IMG/VR virus record: IMGVR_UViG_3300031565_000100
Span: 1-43,012 of that record
Strand: one strand, 5' to 3'
Length of the DNA: 43,012 nucleotides
Source: a virus
Under the pieces are notes generated by a model. That model did no database searches and had not been told where the DNA came from. It worked only from the letters and a program-made list of their open reading frames with translations. The position numbers and the translations under genes were made by a program. Position 1 is the first letter of the stretch. Each line of letters opens with the position of its first letter. Below, piece after piece: positions 37,079 to 43,012 of the stretch.

Positions 37079-37329
37079 TGGCAAAAAGCGAAAAAGAGTT
37101 GGTTAAGTGGGTGGGAAGAAAACTAAGGGAGATCTATTACGGTGAAAAAGCATATGGTCCCGCGTTACCAAAATCAAAAAAGAAAAAGAAAGAGAAAAAG
37201 GAAGTAATTCCAAAGATAAGGTCAGAGTCTATTAGGATTCCGCGAACTACAGCAACTATGGAAGATCTGAGAGAAGCCGGTATGTCTGAGAAAGAAATAA
37301 GAAAGTTTCTTGATTTAGGAGCACAGTAA
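37078..37329 (+). CDS. Small basic hypothetical protein
   Basis: 83 residues, with a Lys-rich tract (KSKKKKKEKKEVIPK) and a C-terminal helical segment TTATMEDLREAGMSEKEIRK. Coupled to portal (TAATG) and to the next gene (TAATG). In head operons such small basic proteins may be assembly or DNA-contact factors. Function unknown. Confidence 0.5.
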   Translation: MAKSEKELVKWVGRKLREIYYGEKAYGPALPKSKKKKKEKKEVIPKIRSESIRIPRTTATMEDLREAGMSEKEIRKFLDLGAQ

Positions 37330-37532
37330 TGATTGGAGAAATATCTAAGAAAATTGATGGTTTTGACAGGTTTGAAGTCGAAAGTGGGGCTGATACACTA
37401 ATAAGGGCGAAAGAAATATGCAATAGGCCAAAATTTTATGCCACTGTTAGAAAGGAACTTATTAAGAGGGCAAAAGCTGCACAAGAAGCCGCACTTGAAG
37501 CTAAAGTTGGTAAAAAACTAAGGAGTTTATGA
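37329..37532 (+). CDS. Small helical hypothetical protein
   Basis: 67 residues MIGEISKKIDGFDRFEVESG then FYATVRKELIKRAKAAQEAA; helical and basic at the C-terminus. Coupled to neighbours by TAATG and ATGATG overlaps. Head-assembly context; function unknown. Confidence 0.5.
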   Translation: MIGEISKKIDGFDRFEVESGADTLIRAKEICNRPKFYATVRKELIKRAKAAQEAALEAKVGKKLRSL

Positions 37533-37876
37533 TGCCGAGATATACGGCCAAGTGTACCGTTTGTGATAGGCGAGAAGAAATAATATGCTCTCCGTCTAAT
37601 ATTATATATCCAGAATGTTGTGGGCAGACTATGACCCGTGATTATAAAACTGATTTACCACATACTCAGTCTGATTCATATCGCAGGCCGATAGTGTCAG
37701 ATTCACTGGCTATGAATCCATCACAGATACCGGAACACAATAGGATGTTTCCAGATATTGAGGTATTGCCGGATGGACGGCCCGTATTTGATAAATTTAG
37801 TTCACATGAAGCTTACTTGAAAAAAACCGGATTTGTCAAATTACCAGGTAGACAAAAAAGAACAACGACTCCGTAG
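37529..37876 (+). CDS. FmdB-type zinc-ribbon phage protein
   Basis: 115 residues. N-terminus RYTAKCTVCDRREEIICSPS and PECCGQTMTRDYKTDLPH form CxxC...CCG, an FmdB-like zinc ribbon. The C-terminus has MNPSQIPEHNRMFPDIEVLP and FDKFSSHEAYLKKTGFVKLP, typical of proteins encoded just before phage scaffolds. Probably a head-assembly accessory (inference from position). Confidence 0.65.
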   Translation: MMPRYTAKCTVCDRREEIICSPSNIIYPECCGQTMTRDYKTDLPHTQSDSYRRPIVSDSLAMNPSQIPEHNRMFPDIEVLPDGRPVFDKFSSHEAYLKKTGFVKLPGRQKRTTTP

Positions 37877-37887
37877 ATTATTCTACC

Positions 37888-37902
37888 CTCGGACATTCCG
37901 AG
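37888..37902 (+). other. Small hairpin before the scaffold gene
   Basis: CTCGGA (37888-37893), loop CAT, TCCGAG (37897-37902). No T-run. Lies between the FmdB-like gene stop and the scaffold ribosome site, perhaps an mRNA processing site for the head operon. Confidence 0.3.
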
Positions 37903-37923
37903 CAGTCTAATAAAGGAGAATAT

Positions 37924-38973
37924 ATGAAAGATTCAGAACAAACTGAAACCACTGTCGCAGATAAAATAGCTAATGAGACAGTGAAGGACGAACAAGAAGT
38001 TCTTGATGCTACTACTAAAAGGTTGAAAGAAACTTTTAGTGAAAAAGAAGAAGATCAGGATACGGCAGATGCCCCTGAAGAACAGGAAGATCCTACCCCT
38101 GAGTCTAAAGTTGAGACTGAGGCAGACGAACCTGAGAGTAAGGAAGATTCTACCCCCGAACCTGATAAAGAAGAAAAAGGATTGCCGGAAGCGTATGTGC
38201 GTTCAGCCGTTCATCAGGGATGGACTGAAGAAAAGGTTCAAGCTTTCTTCAAGGCTGATCCAGAAGGATCTCTTGAAATATTGAAAAACATCCATGATAG
38301 CAATAACAAGTTGACTGAAACATTTTCTAATCTCGGTAGAAAGGCAATGGAATCAACTTCTATTCCTGGGCCAAAAGAAAAAACCGAGATTAAGCCACTT
38401 GTAGATATTGACAAACTCCGAGAACAATATGATGGAGATCCGCTACTTGAAGTTATCGAGGCTATTAACAAGGCCCATGCGGAACAGACTGCTATCCTTA
38501 GCCAACGGCCAACGGGTCAGGCACAAGTTGATCCTGTTAAAGAACAAGCCGATGCTATGATAATACAACAAGTAGATAACTTTTGGACCAGTGATGTAAT
38601 GAACAAATATAAGAGTTTCTATGGTAAAGGAACGATGGGCGAAAAAGATGTTTTACAAATGACGGGTGAACAACAAAATCGTCGCTGGAAAGTTCTCAGA
38701 GAAGCCGATCTTATAATGGCTGGAGCACGTGTACGTGGTCAAGATATGGATGTTAATCAAGCTTTGGAACGGGCACATTTATTAGTGTCAGAACCAGAAA
38801 GAGAACGGGTTGTAAGATCCGAACTCAAATCGGCAGTTACTAAGAGGGCTAAAGGGGTAGTGTTGGCACCTTCCTCATCTTCCAAAAAGACTGAGGATAC
38901 CTCTGGAAAACAAATGTCTGCTAAAGAACTTGAAGCCAAGACTGCCGAGCGACTTAGAAAGGTATTTGGATAA
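37924..38973 (+). CDS. Scaffold / capsid assembly protein
   Basis: 349 residues with AAAGGAG before the ATG. Residues 1-90 are very acidic (EEDQDTADAPEEQEDPTPES). Then GLPEAYVRSAVHQGWTEEKV, a helical coiled-coil-like middle and a basic C-terminus (SELKSAVTKRAKGVVLAPSS, ELEAKTAERLRKVFG). Acidic start, helical body and basic C-terminal capsid-binding tail, together with position right before the major capsid gene, are the scaffold signature. Confidence 0.75.
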   Translation: MKDSEQTETTVADKIANETVKDEQEVLDATTKRLKETFSEKEEDQDTADAPEEQEDPTPESKVETEADEPESKEDSTPEPDKEEKGLPEAYVRSAVHQGWTEEKVQAFFKADPEGSLEILKNIHDSNNKLTETFSNLGRKAMESTSIPGPKEKTEIKPLVDIDKLREQYDGDPLLEVIEAINKAHAEQTAILSQRPTGQAQVDPVKEQADAMIIQQVDNFWTSDVMNKYKSFYGKGTMGEKDVLQMTGEQQNRRWKVLREADLIMAGARVRGQDMDVNQALERAHLLVSEPERERVVRSELKSAVTKRAKGVVLAPSSSSKKTEDTSGKQMSAKELEAKTAERLRKVFG

Positions 38974-38987
38974 AAAGGAGATAGAAG

Positions 38988-40091
38988 ATGGGTATACCAA
39001 ATTCAGAACTTGCAGATCTGATTGCAACTACTCTTAATGATCTTCCCAAGCAGTATTTTGAAGTTGCCTGGGACAATCAAGATTATGAGGCTTGCCGGAT
39101 CTATCAAAATGAAAGAATGGTAGTTGACGGTGGGGAACAAATTGAGCGTCAGGTTATGCTTGATCCCCTCGGAAACGCCAAGTATCGTAGATGTTACGAT
39201 ACGGATGAACCCAAAGTTGGCCAGGTTATGAGCAAGATTCTTGTTCCCTGGACACAAATTGGTACTGACTTTTCCTGGGATAAATTTGAAATTCTTCGTA
39301 ACAAGAACTCGGCCAAAGGATTTATCAACTTGATGAAAGTCAAGAGAACCGAAGGTTATTGGAGTTTAGCTAATCTTATTGAAACACGTTTTTGGCTTGC
39401 CCCGATAAGTGCAACCGATGATTTGAACCCCTATGGTGTTCCTTATTACATCAACTGTCTTAATGCCAATGTTACTACGCCTGGCTTTAGCGGGCAGACC
39501 ATCCGTTATCAGAACGTCAGTACAGGCACTATCTGTGCGGGCATTGACGCAGCTAATGAGGCCAAATGGCGTAATTATGCTGCTACTTATACCCAGGTGG
39601 ATAATGCTCTGTTGACAACCTTTAGATTAGCATTTATGAACACCAGATTCAAAGCTCCGCTGATCGTAAATGATCCCTCACAGAAGCGAAATGCTGCAAA
39701 GCGGGTATATGCTGATTTTAATGTATGTGCTGATCTTATGGCTTTAGCTGATGCTAAAGACGATAAGCATACAGGCAAGGAAGTCCTTGGAAATCTTAGA
39801 GTTGATGAGGGTGGCCTTGTCACGCTCAACCGTTTACCTGTGGTTCCGATTCCGCAACTGGTAGGTGTTACTGATCCCGTTACATCTACGTTACTTGCCC
39901 CGATTTATTGCATCAACTTCGAGAAGTTTATTCCTTACGTCCATGATGGTTATTGGATGGAGGAAGGTGAGCCTATGTATGATCGTGGACAGCATACTAC
40001 GTTTACAGTATTTGTTGATGGGGCACATAACAACCTGTGTACCAACAGGCGTGAAGCAGGCTTTGTTATTCATAAGCCTATCGTTTCGTAA
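38988..40091 (+). CDS. Major capsid protein
   Basis: 367 residues with AAAAGGAGATAGAAG upstream. It starts directly without an obvious cleaved delta domain. Segments such as PLGNAKYRRCYDTDEPKVGQ, PWTQIGTDFSWDKFEILRNK and EEGEPMYDRGQHTTFTVFVD fit a HK97-fold coat protein. Placement after scaffold and before a decoration-like protein supports it. Forms the icosahedral shell. Confidence 0.8.
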   Translation: MGIPNSELADLIATTLNDLPKQYFEVAWDNQDYEACRIYQNERMVVDGGEQIERQVMLDPLGNAKYRRCYDTDEPKVGQVMSKILVPWTQIGTDFSWDKFEILRNKNSAKGFINLMKVKRTEGYWSLANLIETRFWLAPISATDDLNPYGVPYYINCLNANVTTPGFSGQTIRYQNVSTGTICAGIDAANEAKWRNYAATYTQVDNALLTTFRLAFMNTRFKAPLIVNDPSQKRNAAKRVYADFNVCADLMALADAKDDKHTGKEVLGNLRVDEGGLVTLNRLPVVPIPQLVGVTDPVTSTLLAPIYCINFEKFIPYVHDGYWMEEGEPMYDRGQHTTFTVFVDGAHNNLCTNRREAGFVIHKPIVS

Positions 40092-40115
40092 TCAAAAATA
40101 AAGGAGAAAATTATC

Positions 40116-40919
40116 ATGGCAAAAGGTAAGGCACAAGTAAATTATCTCCATCGGGCGGGCCTTGTGAGCAGTATAGATGCACCTGATTGGGGATTCATCT
40201 ATGAGACCTCTCTCATTAAAGATTCCAAGTGGAATATTGGGGATCGGGTTGTGTTGCCCGATGGTCGTGAATACATTTATTCCAAGTCGGCAGGTGCTTG
40301 TATATCCGGTCAGGGTGCTGAATTTACCTATGCTGGTTATACGGCATATACAGCATTTGGTGTAGCGGCTGCTGTAGGTGATAAAGAAGTTACTGTTCCT
40401 GCTGCTACTCATGCGGTATTAACCGAAGATGAATTGCGTGGTGGATATATCTGTATTTTCGATGGTTCTACTAATAGTGTCCAGTTTAGAGGTATCATCG
40501 GAAATGCTGCTGCTGCGGCAAATGTGGCTTTCAAGGTTTATCTCGATGGTCCTCTTACGGAAGCAGTTGTTGCAAGTACGTCAGCTTGTGAAACATATCA
40601 GAATCCTTATGCTGCTTTACAAACTGGTACTATGAACTATAACCCCAAAGCTGGCATACCGGCTGTAAAGGTTACTGCTGCAAATACCTATTTCTGGTGT
40701 CAGCGAAAAGGATTCGCGTGGGCTGCTCCGCAGGGCGGCAAACTTGGGACTACGGAAGGCGGCTATTGCGGCGGTTTCTGGAGTGATGTTGGCAATATTT
40801 CCGACGCCAACACAAGTCTTGGTGTTACTGTAGCCACAGGGCGTGGATCACAGTATGCTGGTTATGCAGTATTAGGTGATGCCGATAACATCGGCCCTTT
40901 GTTTATGTTACAAGGTTAA
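40116..40919 (+). CDS. Capsid-associated structural protein (possible decoration protein)
   Basis: 267 residues, AAAGGAGAAAATTATC before the ATG. Beta-rich with many Gly/Ala/Thr: DREYIYSKSAGACISG-like start, AVGDKEVTVPAATHAVLTED, FDGSTNSVQFRGIIGN, VTVATGRGSQYAGYAVLG. Follows the major capsid gene and is followed by a terminator. Capsid decoration or head-fibre function is likely; no named family. Confidence 0.55.
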   Translation: MAKGKAQVNYLHRAGLVSSIDAPDWGFIYETSLIKDSKWNIGDRVVLPDGREYIYSKSAGACISGQGAEFTYAGYTAYTAFGVAAAVGDKEVTVPAATHAVLTEDELRGGYICIFDGSTNSVQFRGIIGNAAAAANVAFKVYLDGPLTEAVVASTSACETYQNPYAALQTGTMNYNPKAGIPAVKVTAANTYFWCQRKGFAWAAPQGGKLGTTEGGYCGGFWSDVGNISDANTSLGVTVATGRGSQYAGYAVLGDADNIGPLFMLQG

Positions 40920-40928
40920 TTAGTTTCT

Positions 40929-40979
40929 AACCCGTTACCTGGCTCTCTGTTTAGTACGGGGGGCCAGGGCGGGTTTTGT
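40929..40979 (+). terminator. Rho-independent terminator after the capsid genes
   Basis: Stem in two blocks: AACCCG (40929-40934) with CGGGTT (40970-40975), and CCTGGC (40938-40943) with GCCAGG (40963-40968), followed by TTTTGTT. Placed ten bases after the stop of the capsid-associated gene, so it probably limits read-through from the abundant head transcript. Confidence 0.7.
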
Positions 40980-40995
40980 TGAAAGGAAAAAAAAA

Positions 40996-41121
40996 ATGTT
41001 ATTAAAACATGCCAAATATATAGTGCAAGAACCGCGATATGTAGAAGCTTGTAAAGTAATTGCTGAGGCTGAAGCTGAGGCTAAAGTTGAGGCTGAGGCT
41101 GAAGCTGAGGCTAAAGAATAA
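40996..41121 (+). CDS. Small repetitive Glu/Ala peptide
   Basis: 41 residues starting MLLKHAKYIVQEPRYVEACK then VIAEAEAEAKVEAEAEAEAK. GAAAGGAAAA precedes the ATG. The second half is a tandem DNA repeat of GCTGAGGCTGAA, giving a single long acidic helix. Between the capsid terminator and the neck genes. Function unknown. Confidence 0.5.
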   Translation: MLLKHAKYIVQEPRYVEACKVIAEAEAEAKVEAEAEAEAKE

Positions 41122-41151
41122 TTTATTAACCCCGTACTAATGGAGATGAAT

Positions 41152-41490
41152 ATGAAGAAATATGAATTACAAGTAGCTGACTTTGATGTAACATATCCTA
41201 TAAGGGATGAAAAAGGTACTGTTACAGATAAAACTGAAACTTACAAATTTAGGGAAATGGTAGGTAATCTACTTAGGGCAATGGGTGTTTTCAAAACTGG
41301 AGAGGAAATTGTAGAGGCCATCACATTAGCCAAACAAATACGTGATTGTGAAAATGATATGATTACTCTGGATGAAAAGGAAGCTGATACATTAAAGAAA
41401 TGTCTTAATGTTCACATATCCAAAAACAGCTTCGGTGGAATTATACACGAAACTGCCATATTGCGGATATTCAATATGAAAGAGGTTTGA
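41152..41490 (+). CDS. Hypothetical head-tail region protein
   Basis: 112 residues from ATG at 41152, with GGAG six bases upstream; an ATG at 41140 lacks a site. MKKYELQVADFDVTYPIRDE, KFREMVGNLLRAMGVFKTGE, ITLDEKEADTLKKCLNVHIS; alpha/beta. Two bases from the next gene. May be a head completion or tail chaperone-type protein; not recognised. Confidence 0.55.
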   Translation: MKKYELQVADFDVTYPIRDEKGTVTDKTETYKFREMVGNLLRAMGVFKTGEEIVEAITLAKQIRDCENDMITLDEKEADTLKKCLNVHISKNSFGGIIHETAILRIFNMKEV

Positions 41491-41491
41491 C

Positions 41492-42772
41492 ATGGCTGAA
41501 CCAACCACAGCTTTAACATATACGGATCTTGTAAAAGAAGTTGCCCTTACAGCAAGTACGGCATATTACGGTGCGACTGGTACAGATAGAGCATTGCCAC
41601 CTGTCAATAACGTACACGATCTTGATGAGTGTAAACGTGCGGTAACAAACGGAATAAGGATGTTCATAAATGATGCCCCGGTTAGAGGCTGGAGATGGAT
41701 GCGTAGAATAATGTCTATTACATTTGTCCCGGCTATAACAGGAACGGCAGAGGCAGGTACGTCAACTTCTCTTACAGATACTACTATTGCTGATACATAC
41801 GCCGACAATTATTTCAACACCTTTACGATCAAGATAATTGGTGGTACTGGCGAAGGTGAAACTGCTACAGTGACAGGCTATACCGGATCAGGTGGCAAAT
41901 TCGATTTCAGCGGTGGTTTATCTGGTGGGTCTACACCGGACGACACAAGTGAGTACAGGATATGCCGATCCTTGTCAGTAATAGATGCCGATCCCGCCCG
42001 ATATTTGATGGATGAAAATTTCGGTGGAACTGTGGATGGTAAAATACTTTATGCCGCTAATTCTAATCTCGGTCATATAGAATGGAGAGATGAGAGTTAT
42101 ATCAGAGAGCGTAAAGAGATTAGCCGAAATACGGGTTATCCTACTGCGGCGGCTATCAGACCATATGAACCCACATCCAATGCTCTTTTAGCAACAAGGA
42201 GATTTGAGTTTATTGTAGATCCTGATCCAAGCACAGCAGACACAGTGGAATTTCCGTATACCCTGTACTTCAATGATTTTATCCTCGAAGGTGGAGTAGC
42301 AGATACTCCAGCGGATGCTACTACTACTCTTATAGATGCCACCAGGACAGAACCGGATGATTTTTTCATTGGATATGTAGTTAGGATAATCGGCGGCACA
42401 GGTAAAGGAAGTTACGCTACTGTGACTGGTTATGCCGGATCTACAGGTACATTTACTGTAGCCGATTGGCTCGATCAATCTGGTAATGCCGATGGCACAG
42501 ATCCGGTTGCTGATAGTGTGTACGTTGTTGAAGCTACTACCAATGTTCATCCGGCTGGTTTTAGGTTTGACGATACCATTCTTGCTGCATGTTTGGCACG
42601 TGCCGAGATGGACATAGAAAATTTTCCGGCTGGATATATGGATTACTATATGAAAAAGGCACTACCAAATGCTTATAATATAGATGCTCGTAGTGCTCCA
42701 AAACGACTCGGATCTATGAACTATGGTCCTAAAATTCGTGAACGAATATGGAAAGATGTTGAATCTGTTTAA
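41492..42772 (+). CDS. Head-tail connector / tail-adaptor-type structural protein with duplicated beta domain
   Basis: 426 residues. N-terminal helical part VHDLDECKRAVTNGIRMFIN then GWRWMRRIMSITFVP resembles head-tail adaptor proteins of podovirus-like phages. Two inserted copies of IIGGTGxGxxATVTGYxGSxGxF at residues 115-139 and 299-321 are internal duplicates of a small beta domain. The C-terminus ends with EMDIENFPAGYMDYYMKKAL and a basic tail. Connector role is inferred from position and the adaptor-like N-terminus. Confidence 0.6.
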   Translation: MAEPTTALTYTDLVKEVALTASTAYYGATGTDRALPPVNNVHDLDECKRAVTNGIRMFINDAPVRGWRWMRRIMSITFVPAITGTAEAGTSTSLTDTTIADTYADNYFNTFTIKIIGGTGEGETATVTGYTGSGGKFDFSGGLSGGSTPDDTSEYRICRSLSVIDADPARYLMDENFGGTVDGKILYAANSNLGHIEWRDESYIRERKEISRNTGYPTAAAIRPYEPTSNALLATRRFEFIVDPDPSTADTVEFPYTLYFNDFILEGGVADTPADATTTLIDATRTEPDDFFIGYVVRIIGGTGKGSYATVTGYAGSTGTFTVADWLDQSGNADGTDPVADSVYVVEATTNVHPAGFRFDDTILAACLARAEMDIENFPAGYMDYYMKKALPNAYNIDARSAPKRLGSMNYGPKIRERIWKDVESV

Positions 42773-42797
42773 TTGTGAAACAATATTTATTAACTAA

Positions 42798-42832
42798 TTC
42801 TGAGTCTCTCAGAAGGAAAACCCCCTATGGGG
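42798..42832 (+). other. Two tandem hairpins before the last gene
   Basis: TTCTGAG (42798-42804) and CTCAGAA (42808-42814) form a 7-bp stem with TCT loop; CCCC-TAT-GGGG (42822-42832) forms a second. No T-run follows, so they may be mRNA processing or stabilising hairpins. They sit just before GGAAAGGAG and the ATG at 42846. Confidence 0.4.
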
Positions 42833-42845
42833 AAAGGAGCTTAAC

Positions 42846-43012
42846 ATGAGTCTTAATCCAGCAACATTTCTAAAACGATTAGAAGCAGTAATTACCGGCG
42901 AAGGATTTAAGAAGGTAATCCCCGGTCTGGATATCAACAGTTTACGCCTTACTACTGGTGCTATACTGGCCGCTGATAGTGGCAATCCCATGAGAGCATC
43001 ATTGGAAACAAG
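42846..43012 (+). CDS. N-terminal part of a structural protein, truncated by window edge
   Basis: 55 codons from ATG at 42846, preceded by AAAGGAG; continues past the window. MSLNPATFLKRLEAVITGEG, FKKVIPGLDINSLRLTTGAI. No motif yet; by position a tail or neck protein. It does not join in frame with the truncated gene at the left edge. Confidence 0.6.
   Translation, partial: MSLNPATFLKRLEAVITGEGFKKVIPGLDINSLRLTTGAILAADSGNPMRASLET

Noticed and set aside
1-43012. Direct circular closure of the window ends
   Set aside because: Joining base 43012 to base 1 puts the right-edge gene into a stop at bases 20-22 and out of frame with the left-edge gene; no terminal repeat seen.

Overview
The window is a large piece of a tailed double-stranded DNA phage genome (class Caudoviricetes), moderately AT-rich and densely packed. 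Genes are joined by ATGA or TAATG stop/start overlaps, ribosome binding sites are mostly GGAG/GGAGG, and promoters are sigma70-like. I see no rRNA, tRNA, CRISPR, insertion sequence, integrase or phage RNA polymerase. The host cannot be named. Sigma70-like promoters indicate use of a bacterial host RNA polymerase, and an oxygen-sensitive radical SAM domain inside a putative virion protein hints at an anaerobic or microaerophilic host (inference).

Layout. About 30.06-30.81 kb is a non-coding divergent hub. It has three leftward promoters next to it, one rightward promoter, nested inverted repeats and short repeated motifs, and is the best candidate for the replication origin and master control region. 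Leftward from the hub (about 29.9 to 10.6 kb, minus strand) runs the early/middle block. It starts with small accessory genes (AT-hook, zinc ribbon, pentapeptide-repeat, a possible HhH-GPD-like protein). Next comes a second promoter with an attenuator-like leader at 25.77-25.92 kb. Then follow nucleotide-metabolism-like genes (DUF5664-like dATP/dGTP diphosphohydrolase, deoxyribosyltransferase-like, metallophosphoesterase, HAD). The replication and recombination set comes next: family A DNA polymerase split into two genes, VRR-NUC nuclease, Cas4/AddB-like PD-(D/E)XK nuclease, RecA-like ATPase, a possible ssDNA-binding protein and a TOPRIM-SF3 primase-helicase. The block ends with a cluster of small membrane proteins.

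Rightward from the hub (30.8 kb to the right edge, plus strand) runs the late block: SPFH/band-7 protein, trypsin/DegP-like protease, small-terminase candidate, large terminase, portal, scaffold, major capsid and head-tail connector. The left edge (1-10.6 kb, plus strand) carries tail and internal virion genes, a tail fibre, a 1698-residue polyvalent protein and a holin-like protein. This is the expected continuation of the late block if the genome is circular or circularly permuted. The two edge genes do not join in frame, so some sequence lies outside the window.

The most unusual items are: a full radical SAM domain (CxxxCxxC plus barrel) embedded with an HExxH metallopeptidase motif in the 1698-residue polyvalent protein; a DNA polymerase split just before catalytic motif A; the divergent hub with an 11-bp element placed symmetrically upstream of opposite promoters; an attenuator-like leader with mutually exclusive hairpins; and a phage SPFH plus serine protease pair at the head of the late operon. 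About twenty genes listed here encode fewer than 60 residues; several were recognised through translational coupling.
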